A stretch of 64,000 bases of DNA from Arachnopeziza araneosa (Eukaryota > Ascomycota > Leotiomycetes > Helotiales > Arachnopezizaceae): the NCBI GenBank assembly GCA_003988855.1, contig QYAI01000068.1:62001-126000 (forward strand), written 5' to 3'. The notes beneath the pieces are model-generated. The model was not told the origin of the DNA. It searched no databases and saw only the letters and a program-made list of their open reading frames with translations. The translations under genes were made by a program, and so were the position numbers. This document shows positions 10,186 through 20,902 of the stretch, one piece after another. Position 1 is the stretch's first letter; every line of letters starts with the position of its first letter.

Positions 10186-11942
10186 TCACCAAAGCTTTCT
10201 GTTTCGACGACTACTCTTCGTACACCCTGTTCAAGTTAGCGATTAACCGGCATTGAATTGAACTCGGTCATAGTTTCATACAATCGCACTAGCGGCGTGG
10301 TCAGCATCAGCATCTGCATCCATTGATAGCACGTCGACCGACTGTTGTGAATGTAGACCCTTCGTTATGTATCTTGCAGTAGCCTCCACCACAGATCTTG
10401 CACATCAACTGAGTCAAGTCATCGCAGTCAGCGCACTGTTATTGTTAGCATTTATTCATATTCTACAATGGAGACTAACAATGAGGCCACATTCGAAGCA
10501 GCTTCGAACAACTCCAAACTACTATTGTGTTAGCAAGCCATCTATTGACCAAGACAGAACGAAATCTGAAGTTCCCATACGTTTCCTCTGTGAAGTCAAT
10601 ATAATTAACCCCACATCCCATTACTGCCAGCTCCCAACATCATTTCTTCTACTAGGCAATTTTCAACACAAAGACCGATATGTACCTTGACATTTTTCTC
10701 TTGAGGCTTCACCGCAAAATGCAATGGCTGATTGGGAATCTCATAGCAGTCTTCGCACCACCATTTTTTGCAGTTCTCGCAAAATCGAGCTCGGAGACAA
10801 TCTTGACACCTCACTATTAGTTTGTTATCTGAGCCAACGAAAGGTGTTTTAGCCGACTTGATCGCAGATGAGTGAAGAGGCGGGGGAGCCAGGAGTGGGA
10901 ACCTAATCATGGGAGACAGCCCGAATTTAGAAAAGCTTTCAGGTGCTGATTTGCAACAAGAACAACCTGCGATAGCATGTGTAGCAATCTTAGGAGGAAG
11001 ATAGACATTTTCACGTCTGTACCACGGAGTGCCAGTATCTCGCGATGGAGGTTGATGTCGTGGACCATCGCATAAAACTGCATCAAAACTGATGAGCCCC
11101 TTAGAAGCCAATAAAGTGCTTGCCCATTCCAAGGATGGCGGCTTAAGGAGGACTTTTCCGCCGCTCGAGTACCACTTGTCGCCTTCCCGAACAAGTTCAG
11201 CCAGTGCATTCCCAGACTTCTGATTCCACTGGGCCCCTATATGTGCGCCTTGAGAATGTATGACTCCGCCTGCTGGTGGCTGTCTATCCGCAGCCTCGAC
11301 TTTGGATATTTGAGCAACATCTTTTGGTCCGAATATGTACACTCCTTTCAAGCGTGGAGTATTCGTGGGCCGGTCGGCTCTCACGACATATTCAAGTGCC
11401 TTTTGAAGCTTGCGTTCATTCAGATTTTGGACCTCGCGTATTGATAATATCCTCACACTGAAATGGTCTTGGAGAATGATGTCCGCCACCATATCTGCTG
11501 TTACGGACAGTCCATCAAGAACGAGGGTCTGTACATTCTGTAGGATATGTCGTCGCTGGAGAGTATTGAATATGCCCCTTAGAGGGCCGCCATAGAAGCT
11601 GCGATGCTATTAACATGCATTGTGTAGAGTGATGGGCGAGACCAACTCGTCTTCTGTGACATTCTCGTCCAGCTGGACATTCCGCCAGATTTCCCCTCCA
11701 TGATCGATAGCAGCAATTTCAAACTGGGCAGCAGGGACCTTGCTTAAATCTACATATCGAAACACATTGCAAGTGTTTAGGATGAGGTTTCTAAGCTGTT
11801 TGGATGTTGCGCCCAGCGCAAGCAGAGCGGAGACCGGAAGGTGGGGAGCAGTCTGATCGAGAACGAGTGAGTTGGAAAGTAACTGGATTAACGACAAAGG
11901 CAAAGTGGAATCTTTGTTTGACAATTGAAGGGTTCGGTCCAT
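10186..11942 (-). CDS. F-box protein with C-terminal Cys-rich (zinc-binding) region
   Basis: Best model (minus): 11942-11647, 11598-10610, 10511-10480, 10435-10339, 10226-10186 (484 aa). The first ~60 residues contain an F-box-like segment (LPVSALLALGATSKQLRNL ... FRYVDLS). The middle includes LRR-like strands. The C-terminus holds Cys pairs CQDC...CENC...WWCEDC, then CFEC, CADC, CKICGGGYC with HNEGS. A continuous reading would stop after GMWG at 10605, but the downstream exons plainly continue the Cys pattern. The acceptor of the third exon (10511 versus 10518) and the last exon are uncertain, and the first donor is a weak GTTGGT. Likely a substrate adaptor for an SCF ubiquitin ligase; the substrate is unknown. 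Confidence 0.6.
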
Positions 11943-12999
11943 TAGATTCTGGCGTTTGGAGATGCGATAATGTTGTGGTGGTCAGAGTTGAGTTGTGCTT
12001 CAACAATTGAACGCCAGAGATATCCTCACCCCACCTTTCCACGTGGCTGCCCGTTGCAGCTTCAACCCATCGTGTCTGCGCCTTATCTTCTTGCTAATAT
12101 CAATTTGTCGGTCACCTCCAGCTTCTTTGGTTGTCGATTTTTGGTTGACACTGAATACAGCCCCCCGGTTTTTGAGTCGAGTACTCTCCAAGGGCTTGAT
12201 CTATCGTTATATGATCCATCATTTCCGTTGGATTCCGAACATCCTGCAGGGGTCGGGATATGATATATGAATTTCACAGAAAACGCCATTTATACGATTG
12301 GCTGATTGTTCTATGGGAAGGGAGTCGAAAGGCTTGTGAAGAGAATTGTCGAGCTTAATAGGAAGCCAAAATTTATTACTTCTCCTAAACGCTCTATAGT
12401 CTTTTAGGACTCGTCATTTCCAGTTGAATCTACAACAACTTACAGCTCTCCGTCAAATTCGACGTGAGCAAATTGCAGTGAAAACCACGTCTCTAATACG
12501 TCATGCCTCGTGTACACCGCTATAGCATAAGCGGAGAGCGAAAGGGTTGGATGAGTGACTCGATCTAGCAGTCAAAAGTATGCCACGCTGCTGACATGCC
12601 AATTTGGGGGAAGTGGGAAAAAGAGTAGGCTTCGGCTCATCAGATATCAGAGCAACATAGGCCTAGCTTTGTCTGTTCGTTCAATTATTGAAGGGTGGGG
12701 AGGAGGATGGAGAAGAGCGGCGGGGAATCAAGAATGAGAAGACGGCGAGATCAAATTGACATACATGGGACAGAGGTGTGGAATATAGTGCTGTAAGCAC
12801 AGTTGGAACATCCGCAAAATCTTAGGACTTCCTTTCAGTCGTAGTAAAAGCTATCAATTCCGAACATCTGGGTGTTGGCTGAAAATCTCTTGTCCTAATC
12901 TTGATCAACTATGTCCCTAGTCCTGGCGCCTCTAGTTTCGTATTTCTGCCTGAACAGGATTTGGTTACGTCCAAACAAAGGACGAGGCGATTCCTTCTA
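11943..12999. other. intergenic region
   Basis: About 1 kb between two minus-strand genes. Open frames are short and start-less, and none matches a family. It presumably contains the F-box gene promoter and the 3' end of the dihydroorotate dehydrogenase transcript. Confidence 0.4.
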
Positions 13000-14553
13000 T
13001 TATTTACCTTTGACCATTTCTTCTCTCATCTCCTTTTTGATTCGTGTAACTGTCCCCGAGCCCCCAAAAACCATTGCTGTATAAATCTGAGCCACACTCG
13101 CGCCGGCATTCAGTATCTCCAATGCTTGCTTGCCGTTTGTAATACCGCCAGTAGCAAAAATCACTTTCTCCTGGACTTCGCCGGTGCCGACTAAGGATTC
13201 CTTAACAGATTCCAGCTTCTCTTGAATCTTTTCCGTAATGGTAGCTCCTGGCTCATCGCCTGAGGGAATACCGGCTACAGCTTTTGAGGTCGATGAGGAT
13301 TCAGTTTCCTCTGCAGGTGGTCCTTGGTCTAAAAGTTTTCGGTACCTCTTCACTAAGCCAAGGGTTCTTTCGAACATCTTAGGTCCAGAGAAGCCGCCTT
13401 GTTCGTCCAGAATCTGCTGTTCCTTCACACTCAAACCTAGATCCTTTGAAACCACATTGTGTCTTCGCTTTGTCGTATTCCCAACTATGACTCCGTCTAC
13501 GCCACTCTTCCAAATAGCTTCCACAATCCCATTTATTTGCTCGTCTTCGTCCTCGTCTGGCGAAACTTTCACCATGACTTTGGGGATTGTTTTCCTCTTC
13601 ACGGATTTTGCAGCAACTACTACACCCTCCAGGATCCGTGTTAAAGGCTCGACACTTTGCAGCGTTCTCAGTCCAGGTGTATTTGGACTGCTGACGTTAA
13701 CTACCAAAATGTCTGCATATGGTGCCAACTTTTCCACGCAGTATACGTAGTCCCTCTTCACAGCCTCGATATCTTCGTCTTTCGTAAACTTGTTCTTTGC
13801 CACCTGGACCGCCAACAACTTCCCATCAACCAAGCTTCCTGGTGGCACAGCTGCTCCTCCATTCAGCACAAAATCTTCAGCTTCTTCTCCAATACCATAG
13901 CCATTTCGGTAGGCAAACAGCCGTACTCTTTCCCGTAAACGCATCGCCATATCGTCTGCGCCCTCCGAGTTGAGTCCGTACCTGTTGATTAGGGCCTTGT
14001 GATTCGGAAGTCTGAAGACTCGAGGCTTGGGGTTCCCATCTTGTGGATGTGGCGTAGCTCCTCCTACCTCAACAATTGCCGGTCCTAGAGCTAATAGCGC
14101 GTCTGGGATTTCCGCCAACTTGTCAATTCCAGCAGATGTACCAATTGGGTTCTGTAATCTCTGTCCAAATACTGTCACCCTTAAATCTGCCTTCGCATCT
14201 TCTACCTGCGAAGGTCTCTCCCGAGGATGTAAACCGAAGGAGTATAATACTTTCAGAGTTTTTGTGCCATAGTGATGCGCATCTTCTGCGTCTGGATAAG
14301 CCCATCGTAAAGCAGGAACCAGTAGCCATTGGTGCACGCTAGCCCTTGTATCGGTAATATAGAGGTACCCAAGTACTACGAAGAGGGATAGAGAGGTCCC
14401 GTATAGTATGTTCTTCATCCGGACGACGATGGAACTCGTCTCGTGTGCTGCGGTTGAGGCGGAGCGAGAGGTCAATCTAGGAATAAATGGATGCGATTGA
14501 GCCATTGCCTTTCGGAGAGGATTCTGGCCTATTCTCCGTAGATGTGAGGCCAT
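13000..14553 (-). CDS. dihydroorotate dehydrogenase (quinone), mitochondrial class 2
   Basis: Single exon, 517 aa. It oxidises dihydroorotate to orotate in pyrimidine synthesis and passes electrons to ubiquinone in the inner mitochondrial membrane. An Arg/Ser-rich presequence is followed by a hydrophobic helix (YGTSLSLFVVLGYLYI). The FMN-barrel motifs are GTSAGIDK, VEVGGATPHPQDGNPKPR, NRYGLNSEGAD, NVSSPNTPGLR (catalytic Ser of class 2), KVSPD, VGNTT, GGFSGP and ATGGITNG. About 50 hydrophilic Ser/Glu/Lys-rich residues interrupt the barrel after LVKRYRKLLDQG; such an insert is common in fungal class 2 enzymes. Confidence 0.95.
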   Translation of the reverse strand: MASHLRRIGQNPLRKAMAQSHPFIPRLTSRSASTAAHETSSIVVRMKNILYGTSLSLFVVLGYLYITDTRASVHQWLLVPALRWAYPDAEDAHHYGTKTLKVLYSFGLHPRERPSQVEDAKADLRVTVFGQRLQNPIGTSAGIDKLAEIPDALLALGPAIVEVGGATPHPQDGNPKPRVFRLPNHKALINRYGLNSEGADDMAMRLRERVRLFAYRNGYGIGEEAEDFVLNGGAAVPPGSLVDGKLLAVQVAKNKFTKDEDIEAVKRDYVYCVEKLAPYADILVVNVSSPNTPGLRTLQSVEPLTRILEGVVVAAKSVKRKTIPKVMVKVSPDEDEDEQINGIVEAIWKSGVDGVIVGNTTKRRHNVVSKDLGLSVKEQQILDEQGGFSGPKMFERTLGLVKRYRKLLDQGPPAEETESSSTSKAVAGIPSGDEPGATITEKIQEKLESVKESLVGTGEVQEKVIFATGGITNGKQALEILNAGASVAQIYTAMVFGGSGTVTRIKKEMREEMVKGK

Positions 14554-15073
14554 CTTCGAAGCTGCAACTGCCTCTCAGGACGCAATCCTTTGGTAGTCTA
14601 TAAAGATGAAGCGAAAAGCGATGAGAGTTGCTGGGATAGATCGGGTGGGGCAGCACTAGCGAGCTGCGAGGCGTCAAAACACGATGAGGAGTGAATAGGT
14701 AGGTACTGTAATGAACGAGCTTTCGATAACTCTGCGCCACAAAAAGGAGGGATAATCAGCATCATGCTTCAATATGCCTTCGACCAAAACCAGAATGCAG
14801 GTATTACCTTTTGCCTCAGCTGATAATTTGCTACACTGAAACTCGGTAAATACCCACACTACTTAGGTAGCTACTCCAGCCTCAATTCTCTCTTTTCATC
14901 GAAGTAGGTTGTATTTCCTTTTTCGTGCTCGTAGTCACCATCCTGCACTACTTAAGAGACTCGTGGACTAAGTCATACATTAAATACATAATACACCAAG
15001 CATTTTCCAAAGCCCGTCTAAGTATCTATTCCAGTGGCTTGTACAGAAGCTCGCAATTCTCCATTTTTGTATC
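14554..15073. other. intergenic region
   Basis: Dihydroorotate dehydrogenase promoter and 3' flank of the carrier gene. The plus-strand open frame reaching in from 14925 overlaps the carrier and is its shadow. Nothing else is supported. Confidence 0.5.
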
Positions 15074-16137
15074 TTACACGCTTTCATTTGCTAGAAACTT
15101 GTGGTCAATAAGACTCTTGAGAACCTTCTCATATGTCCACATGGTTACCGCACTTGCTGGGGCAGCCTTGAAAAGACTGACGGTCAATCCCCGGTACAGC
15201 CCTCGTTTGCCCTCTTTCTGGATGATGCTCTGCATTGTCTTGAACACTCCCTTATACACCGGAATATTCTTGTGCACATATCTACTTCTCGTGGGTCCCT
15301 GGACTTGTAATCTCTTCCTTATTAGATCCAACGGGAATACACTTGTCTTTGCAATGAGGGAGGCTAGAACGCCGGCGGTAGCATCTCCGGATCCAAACGG
15401 TAGATCCAGTTGTCCCAGTGGAAGGCGTAAAGTTTCATATGTCGCGAAGAAAATACCCATATAAGGGATAATTTGACCCACTCCAGCACCTAGACCTTGA
15501 AAGTAACCTCGCGGTCCTTCGGATGTCCAGATCTCTCGTATAGAATGCGCCAGCGATTGATAAACTTTCTCGGTCCCCTGGGCAGCAAATCGAGTCCGCA
15601 ATAGATCAAGGGGGTACGTCAAGGTAGTTGCAACAGCTCCCGCGCCTGCACCAGCGACAAAACTCTCCACTGCAGTAGGAAGTTTTCTCTCTCCAAAGGC
15701 TTTCTGCAAGGCCAACGTTATCGATCGATAAGTCGTAAACTGCACAGCTGAGTACGTAACGTACATCAACTCGGCAGGAATATTGCCTTTCCATAACCCT
15801 GTGATTCCTTCCTCTCGGAGGATATGCTTGATCGTCGGGAGAGTTCCTTTGTAAATGGGCGAGCCGCGGAGGTCTCGGTGGGAGAGAGGGTCGGAGAGAG
15901 AATGAGTTTGAAGTTGAAGACGGATTTTAACGACATCCAGGGGGGCAATGACGAAACTGGTAAGAGATTAGATATGCTCTGCAATGACATACACATTATA
16001 GATACCGTGCGATCAGTCCTGCTGCTGCGCCTGAGACGACCACCTGGGATCTAGACCCCTAAGGACTAGTCAGCTATGATGGGTCGAATGAACGATTTTC
16101 GCACCTTATCTTTGAGGTGTTTCCCAGATGCAGACAT
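15074..16137 (-). CDS. TPC1: mitochondrial thiamine pyrophosphate carrier
   Basis: Exons (minus) 16137-16105, 16058-16006, 15956-15074 (322 aa, the usual fungal TPC1 length). It is a mitochondrial carrier that brings thiamine pyrophosphate into the matrix. The tiny 33-base first exon gives MSASGKHLKDK, which matches the known TPC1 start. Three carrier repeats carry the PxDxxKxR-type signatures APLDVVKIRLQLQ, YPLDLLRTRFAAQ and FPLDLIRKRLQVQ, each followed by the YxG segment (GLWKGN, GYFQGL, GLYRGL). All phases close. The upstream exons are too short to appear as open frames and were found from splice motifs and family sequence. Confidence 0.92.
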
Positions 16138-16458
16138 GCATTTGCTGATCCGCACATGAATTTTGGTGGTGGATTGATGTTTGTGGTTCCGGCTCTGAGG
16201 ATGATGAGGCTGCGAAGAGGCTAAACATGCTAGCCTCGGCTTTGTTTTGATATTGATAACCTTGATACTTACCTCAATTACCTATCTATCGTCTATCAAT
16301 TAGCGAGAATCTCCTTCGAAGAATGGCTTCTTCTCTCTTTTCTTTAGTTTGTTAGTCTTTTAATCCTTCTGAGTGCTTCCGATTCAACGCTAGCAGCTTC
16401 AACTTAGTCTCATCTATCAGCCAATCCCTCATATACGCTTTTCGACGGTCCTCCTACG
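16138..16458. other. divergent promoter region
   Basis: About 320 bases between the minus-strand carrier gene and the plus-strand dioxygenase gene; a shared, bidirectional regulatory region. No further gene is seen. Confidence 0.5.
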
Positions 16459-17952
16459 ATGGCCTTCATGTATAGGCGGTCTTTGTGTAGGCACAATAGT
16501 TCCCTACAATTCCTTGGTGTTCGATCTTCTTCCAAGCTGCTGTCGAGAGTTCAGTCACGCCGACTTGCATCTGCGCCACGCGAGGAGTCGACGAGTAACA
16601 AGCCCGATTCTATTCCAACCCCCCCAAGTCCTTTCCATGAGCCAAAAATCACCAAGTTCCCAGATATGCCCTTGGATCTCAAGTTCAAAGGCCCATCACT
16701 TGAGAAAATGACGATGTTGAATCTGATCGAGCCAGTCACTGGTCTGAATCCTATCTTCTTACGAGATTCATGTGCTTGCCCTAGATGTCGGGATACCTCT
16801 TCAAAGCAAAAACTATTTCAGACCACTGATATTCCTACGAGAATTAAACCTCATTCTGTGAAGATTCTTGAGAATGGAGACGTCGAAATGCGTTGGGAGC
16901 ATGATATACCAAGCTTTGATCCAGATCATGTATCGATATTCTCCAAAAGGTTTCTTGATACCCGCGAAGATATGACCCGTCTCTTCCAAAGTACCTATGA
17001 ATCTACCTTTCGGTCGTGCTGGACTGCAGCTGAAATAGAAAGAGCTCTTGGTGTGCTCGAGTATGACGATTACATGAACGACGATCAAATACTTTACAAA
17101 GCTTTATATTATCTTAACGTTCACGGATTGCTAATTATTAAGGGAACTCCAGAATCAGAGATGGCTGTTGAAAACATTGGAAATCGCATAGGGACTCTTC
17201 GGGACACGTTTTATGGACGAACTTGGGATGTTAAGTCTGTACCAGAGGCCAAAAACGTTGCCTACACACACCAATATCTCGGCCTCCATATGGACCTTTT
17301 GTATATGGCCAACCCGCCCGGTATTCAACTTCTCCACTGCCTGAAAAACACCTGCCAGGGCGGGACTTCCCTTTTTAGCGACTCTTTCAATGCGGCAAGG
17401 TCACTCAGCCTAGATGATTTTAGGACTCTTTCCAGTCGCGTGTATGAAATACCTTACCATTACGACAACGATGGGCACCATTACCGCTTCAAACACAGAG
17501 TATTCGAAACCGAAACCCCTAGAGCGGGTCGCGAACGAGGCAGAGTAACCCGAATCAACTATTCGCCGCCATTTCAAGAACCGTTCCACATGTCGAAAAG
17601 TTCCAATCCATACTGGCTTGGCCAGTTTCTTCCTGCGCTGAAGAGGTTTGCCCGATTGGTTGAGATGCCCGGTAATCTATTTCAATACAGGTTGAAAGAA
17701 GGCGAGTGCGTGGTCTTCAACAACAGACGGGTCCTGCATGGACGGACGGCTTTTGATGCTGACGGTGGAGAAAGGTGGTTGAAAGGGGCTTATGTTGACT
17801 CGGATGTGTTTGACAGTCGATGGAGAGTGCTGCATGAGACATATAAGAAGTCTGTAGGAGGGCGGTTGAACATGCCTAATGGTTCATGGAAAAGAAAGGC
17901 TCGTCATTCTGCTTCTCGTCATGTGTCCTTAAGTAAGAAAGAGAGCCTGTAG
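16459..17952 (+). CDS. TauD/gamma-butyrobetaine-type Fe(II)/2-oxoglutarate dioxygenase
   Basis: Single exon, 497 aa. An Arg/Ser-rich N-terminus without acidic residues looks like a mitochondrial presequence. An N-terminal GBBH-like domain with Cys pairs (RDSCACPRCRD) binds zinc in this family. The TauD domain shows the iron ligands as LGLHMDLLYM (HxD) and RVLHGRTAF (distal His) with Arg for 2-oxoglutarate nearby. Relatives hydroxylate gamma-butyrobetaine or trimethyllysine in carnitine synthesis. Which substrate this one uses cannot be told from sequence, and filamentous fungi have several paralogues. Confidence 0.85.
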   Translation: MAFMYRRSLCRHNSSLQFLGVRSSSKLLSRVQSRRLASAPREESTSNKPDSIPTPPSPFHEPKITKFPDMPLDLKFKGPSLEKMTMLNLIEPVTGLNPIFLRDSCACPRCRDTSSKQKLFQTTDIPTRIKPHSVKILENGDVEMRWEHDIPSFDPDHVSIFSKRFLDTREDMTRLFQSTYESTFRSCWTAAEIERALGVLEYDDYMNDDQILYKALYYLNVHGLLIIKGTPESEMAVENIGNRIGTLRDTFYGRTWDVKSVPEAKNVAYTHQYLGLHMDLLYMANPPGIQLLHCLKNTCQGGTSLFSDSFNAARSLSLDDFRTLSSRVYEIPYHYDNDGHHYRFKHRVFETETPRAGRERGRVTRINYSPPFQEPFHMSKSSNPYWLGQFLPALKRFARLVEMPGNLFQYRLKEGECVVFNNRRVLHGRTAFDADGGERWLKGAYVDSDVFDSRWRVLHETYKKSVGGRLNMPNGSWKRKARHSASRHVSLSKKESL

Positions 17953-18178
17953 CTCCTTAGTCAACTACCTAGGTAATTATGAGAAGGCTGGTGGATAAAA
18001 GAATATTATCTCGGTAATCACAAGTCTACACTCCTGGTACGTGGATATGGAGTAACTGTAAGGTTTCTATCAATTTAGACCGTGTAATAAAGGCCATATG
18101 TTGCGCGATCTATCTACAAGAGTTTGACTACAGTACAGGAAGTCTCAGATTTTGCAAGATTTGGATCCTCACTCCCTC

Positions 18179-19149
18179 CTAGGCCTTCAAAGCATCCTCC
18201 CACTTCCCACCTGTCAATTTTTCAAAGGCTTCCCTGTACTTCCCTGCTGTCTCAGCCACCACGTCATGAGGTATTGTGATACCATTCTTTCCCTTCAGTC
18301 CTTCTCTTGTTAACCAATCCCTCAGAAATTGTTTATCATAGCTCTGCTGCTCCCTTCCCACCTCATACTTATCTTTGGGCCAAAACCGGCTCGAATCTGG
18401 AGTAAGCACCTCATCAACCAACACAACTTCATCCGTCTCCTCATTCAGCCCAAATTCGAACTTTGTATCCGCAATTATAATGCCCCGCTCTAGTGCATAG
18501 TCTCTCGCTGTGGTATACAGCTTGAGCGCCAACTCTTCGATACGCTTTGCGTATTTCTCGCCGACAATCTCTGCTGCTTGCGCAGGAGAGATATTCTCGT
18601 CATTTTGGCCGGCTTCAGCTTTAGTGGAGGGAGTGTAGATTGCGCCGCCGGGAAGTGCCTCGGATTCTTTCAGTCCTGCAGGCATGGGGATAGTGTGGAT
18701 AGTCCCAGAGCGCCGATACTCTTTCCAAGCTGAGCCGGTGATGTAACCTCGAACGATTGCCTCGAGAGGAAATATCTTTAAGCGACGAACAACCATAGAG
18801 CGATTTTGTAATAGAGGAAGTTGATCTGCGGGGATAGAGGAGGGGAGATTGAGGGTTAGGAAATGGGTGCGCAAGTCTGGTATCAGATTGGAGAGGAGTT
18901 TGAACCAATGGGCAGAGAGAAGAGTAAGAAGAGTGCCTTTGGAAGGAATTCCCTAAGTAAATGAGCAAGAATTTGAAGTCACATCTAAAGGTGGAATACA
19001 TTTTCCATTATGACATCGTAGGCAGAGATTCGATCTGTTGCAACGAAGAGAAGAGTTTGCGAATCGATTTGATAAAGGTCACGGACTTTGCCTTCTGCAA
19101 TTTTGGATAAACTCGAGAGCGAGGTGGTAATCAGAGTTGATTCTACCAT
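18179..19149 (-). CDS. ADE1: phosphoribosylaminoimidazole-succinocarboxamide synthase
   Basis: Exons (minus) 19149-19000 and 18952-18179 (307 aa). It joins CAIR and aspartate to SAICAR in purine synthesis. Motifs are AEGKVRDLY (nucleotide-binding start), ATDRISAYDVIM, ENGIPSKG across the splice junction, VVRRLKIFPLEAIVRGYITGSAWKEY, DTKFEFG and DEVLTPDSSRFWP. Length and layout match fungal Ade1. A TGAGTCA element lies 122 bases upstream of the ATG in the region shared with the divergent SGF29 gene, consistent with amino-acid/purine starvation control. Confidence 0.95.
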
Positions 19150-19469
19150 TTTGAATTGGCGAACTGTTATAATGGTGGGATGGTGAAGGAGGAAGAAATT
19201 TTTGAAGGGGTGGTGGGGTACTTCATCCGGCAAACAAGGCTGGACGAGGCTGATGCCTGTGGCGTCGAAGTGAGTCAAAGTTGGCAACGATTGGCTGTGA
19301 AACTTTCCCAGCCCCGTTCAGCGCTGACAAGATATTCTTGCCACTTTTACCCAGCCACCTTCACGTCGCTTCTCCCACATCACACTAATCTACGACAAGG
19401 GACATTATAAGGGGGCTCAAAAAACTTCCCTTATGTCCTTTGTGCCCCTTCAATAGGGTCTAGTCCACC
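19150..19469. promoter_or_regulatory. bidirectional ADE1-SGF29 promoter with a Gcn4/CPC1-like site
   Basis: 320 bases separate the two divergent ATGs. TGAGTCA at 19271-19277 is the palindromic core bound by bZIP factors of the Gcn4/CPC1 class, which activate purine genes in yeast. Use of the site here is inferred. Confidence 0.5.
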
Positions 19470-20488
19470 ATGTCCTCACAGCGAAGCCGGGCCCCTCGGA
19501 ATGGCCAACGTGGAGCATCCACTGACACAGGCTTCAATGTACAAGAGATGTGGGGCGAAGTACTTGCGCATGTAAAGGAGATTGACAAAGGGGAGGCAAA
19601 GGCTGCGGCAAATCGAGAGAACATACTCGAAGGAGAAGAACGATTAGCTGCCAAGAAAACCGCTGGAAAAGGTAGCTATAAATCCCTGAAATGTCAACAA
19701 ACGCGCTCACACTGTCAGCCGTCTCAGTAGCAGAAACCGACACTCACAGCGCTCTCTTCCGAGAAGGCCTCCGTCTGTCAGAGCAACAAGTGGCCCGGTT
19801 ACGAGATGGCTCTCTGATAGCAAAACTTGAGCTCTTGAGAGATCTAATGAAGAACAAGGAGAAAGAAGCCATAGCGGCAGCCGAAGTCCAAATCCCATCA
19901 CGTGCTTCCGCTAGTCGGACATCCAACATGGAATTCGATGGCCCTGCTGACTCACCTGGCCCTTCACCAGCTGAGAACCGCCAGGTTCGCAAGATAGGCG
20001 CATCGCGGACAAGCAGCCTGCCGCCTAAAGGCGGAGATGAGACCAAGAGTGCTACCTCTGAGACAAACGAACGGGTTAGCAAGCCAAAGATTGTGTATGC
20101 AGTCGATGAGAAAGTTGCCTTCAAGCGGAAGCAGCAAGGAAAAACGGATGAACAGGAATGGATCTTAGGCGAGGTGGTGAGAGTTATTGGAGAGGGAAAG
20201 AGCAGGAGGTACGAAGTCTTGGATCCATATCCGGACCCAGGTGGCCCGAAGCTGTACAAATCCTCAGCATCACAGATGGTTCCGATCCCGCTTGAAGGCA
20301 CACCACTAGAAGACTATGAAGTCGGTAAGAGGGTTCTTGCATTGTATCCAGATACGTCGGCTTTCTACAGAGCCGAGGTAAAAGGAACACTAGATGGTGG
20401 GGCCAAGGTTCAGTTACTGTTTGAGGATGAAGTGGGTGGGGAGCTGAGAATTGTTGAACGTCGACTTGCGCTTGATCACAAAGGTTGA
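19470..20488 (+). CDS. SGF29: SAGA-associated factor 29 (SGF29 tandem Tudor protein)
   Basis: Exons 19470-19671 and 19719-20488 (323 aa). The ATG is in a TCCACCATGT context. The N-terminus is helical (EMWGEVLAHVKEIDKGEAKAAANR), then comes a Ser-rich linker, and the C-terminal SGF29 tandem Tudor domain covers roughly residues 175-323 (VGKRVLALYPDTSAFYRAEV, VQLLFEDE). In SAGA this domain reads H3K4me2/3 and supports H3 acetylation. Three AG acceptors in one frame (19718, 19730, 19733) would change only the first few residues of exon 2; the first is chosen. Confidence 0.88.
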
Positions 20489-20572
20489 AAATTATCTTTG
20501 TTGGAAAAATGAGTACAATTGCTTGAGGGACAACAAATCTTTGGTCTGTTATTTTCTGCGCTTGATTTTCGT

Positions 20573-20902
20573 TTAGGGTGTAAAGTTTGAATATGTAAAT
20601 GGTGCTAGGCGCATAGGATGAGGCACTTGGAGATATCGGATACCCTTATGATAGAGCTCCAACAATAGCGTTAAAGTTCGTAGAGTAAGAACACCGCTTG
20701 AAATCTCTACAAGAATTATACCTCGTCCAAAGATATTGAAAGTAAATCCAGCTGCTAGGAGCACAGCGTATAACAGCAATATTACTAGACATAGGGAAAA
20801 GAAACAGGGTTCAACATAGAATGAGGCAGAGGGTGGTTTATCGTCGCTCAATTTCCATATACTGCTGTCCACAATTCCCACACCAGGATCATCTACCATA
20901 AG
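20573..20902 (-). CDS. possible small two-helix membrane protein
   Basis: A 109-codon open frame from an ATG at 20902, with two hydrophobic segments (FFSLCLVILLLYAVLLAAGFTF and GIILVEISSGVLTLRTLTLLL). A GTAAGT...AAAG intron immediately upstream (about 20950-20909) could join it to an earlier exon, but I could not find a start that closes in frame. No family is recognised and conservation cannot be judged. It may be a real lineage-specific gene or chance. Confidence 0.3.
   Translation of the reverse strand, partial: LMVDDPGVGIVDSSIWKLSDDKPPSASFYVEPCFFSLCLVILLLYAVLLAAGFTFNIFGRGIILVEISSGVLTLRTLTLLLELYHKGIRYLQVPHPMRLAPFTYSNFTP

Noticed and set aside
14925..15464. 179-codon plus-strand open frame
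   Set aside because: It lies antisense over the TPC1 carrier, which is supported by three carrier repeats.
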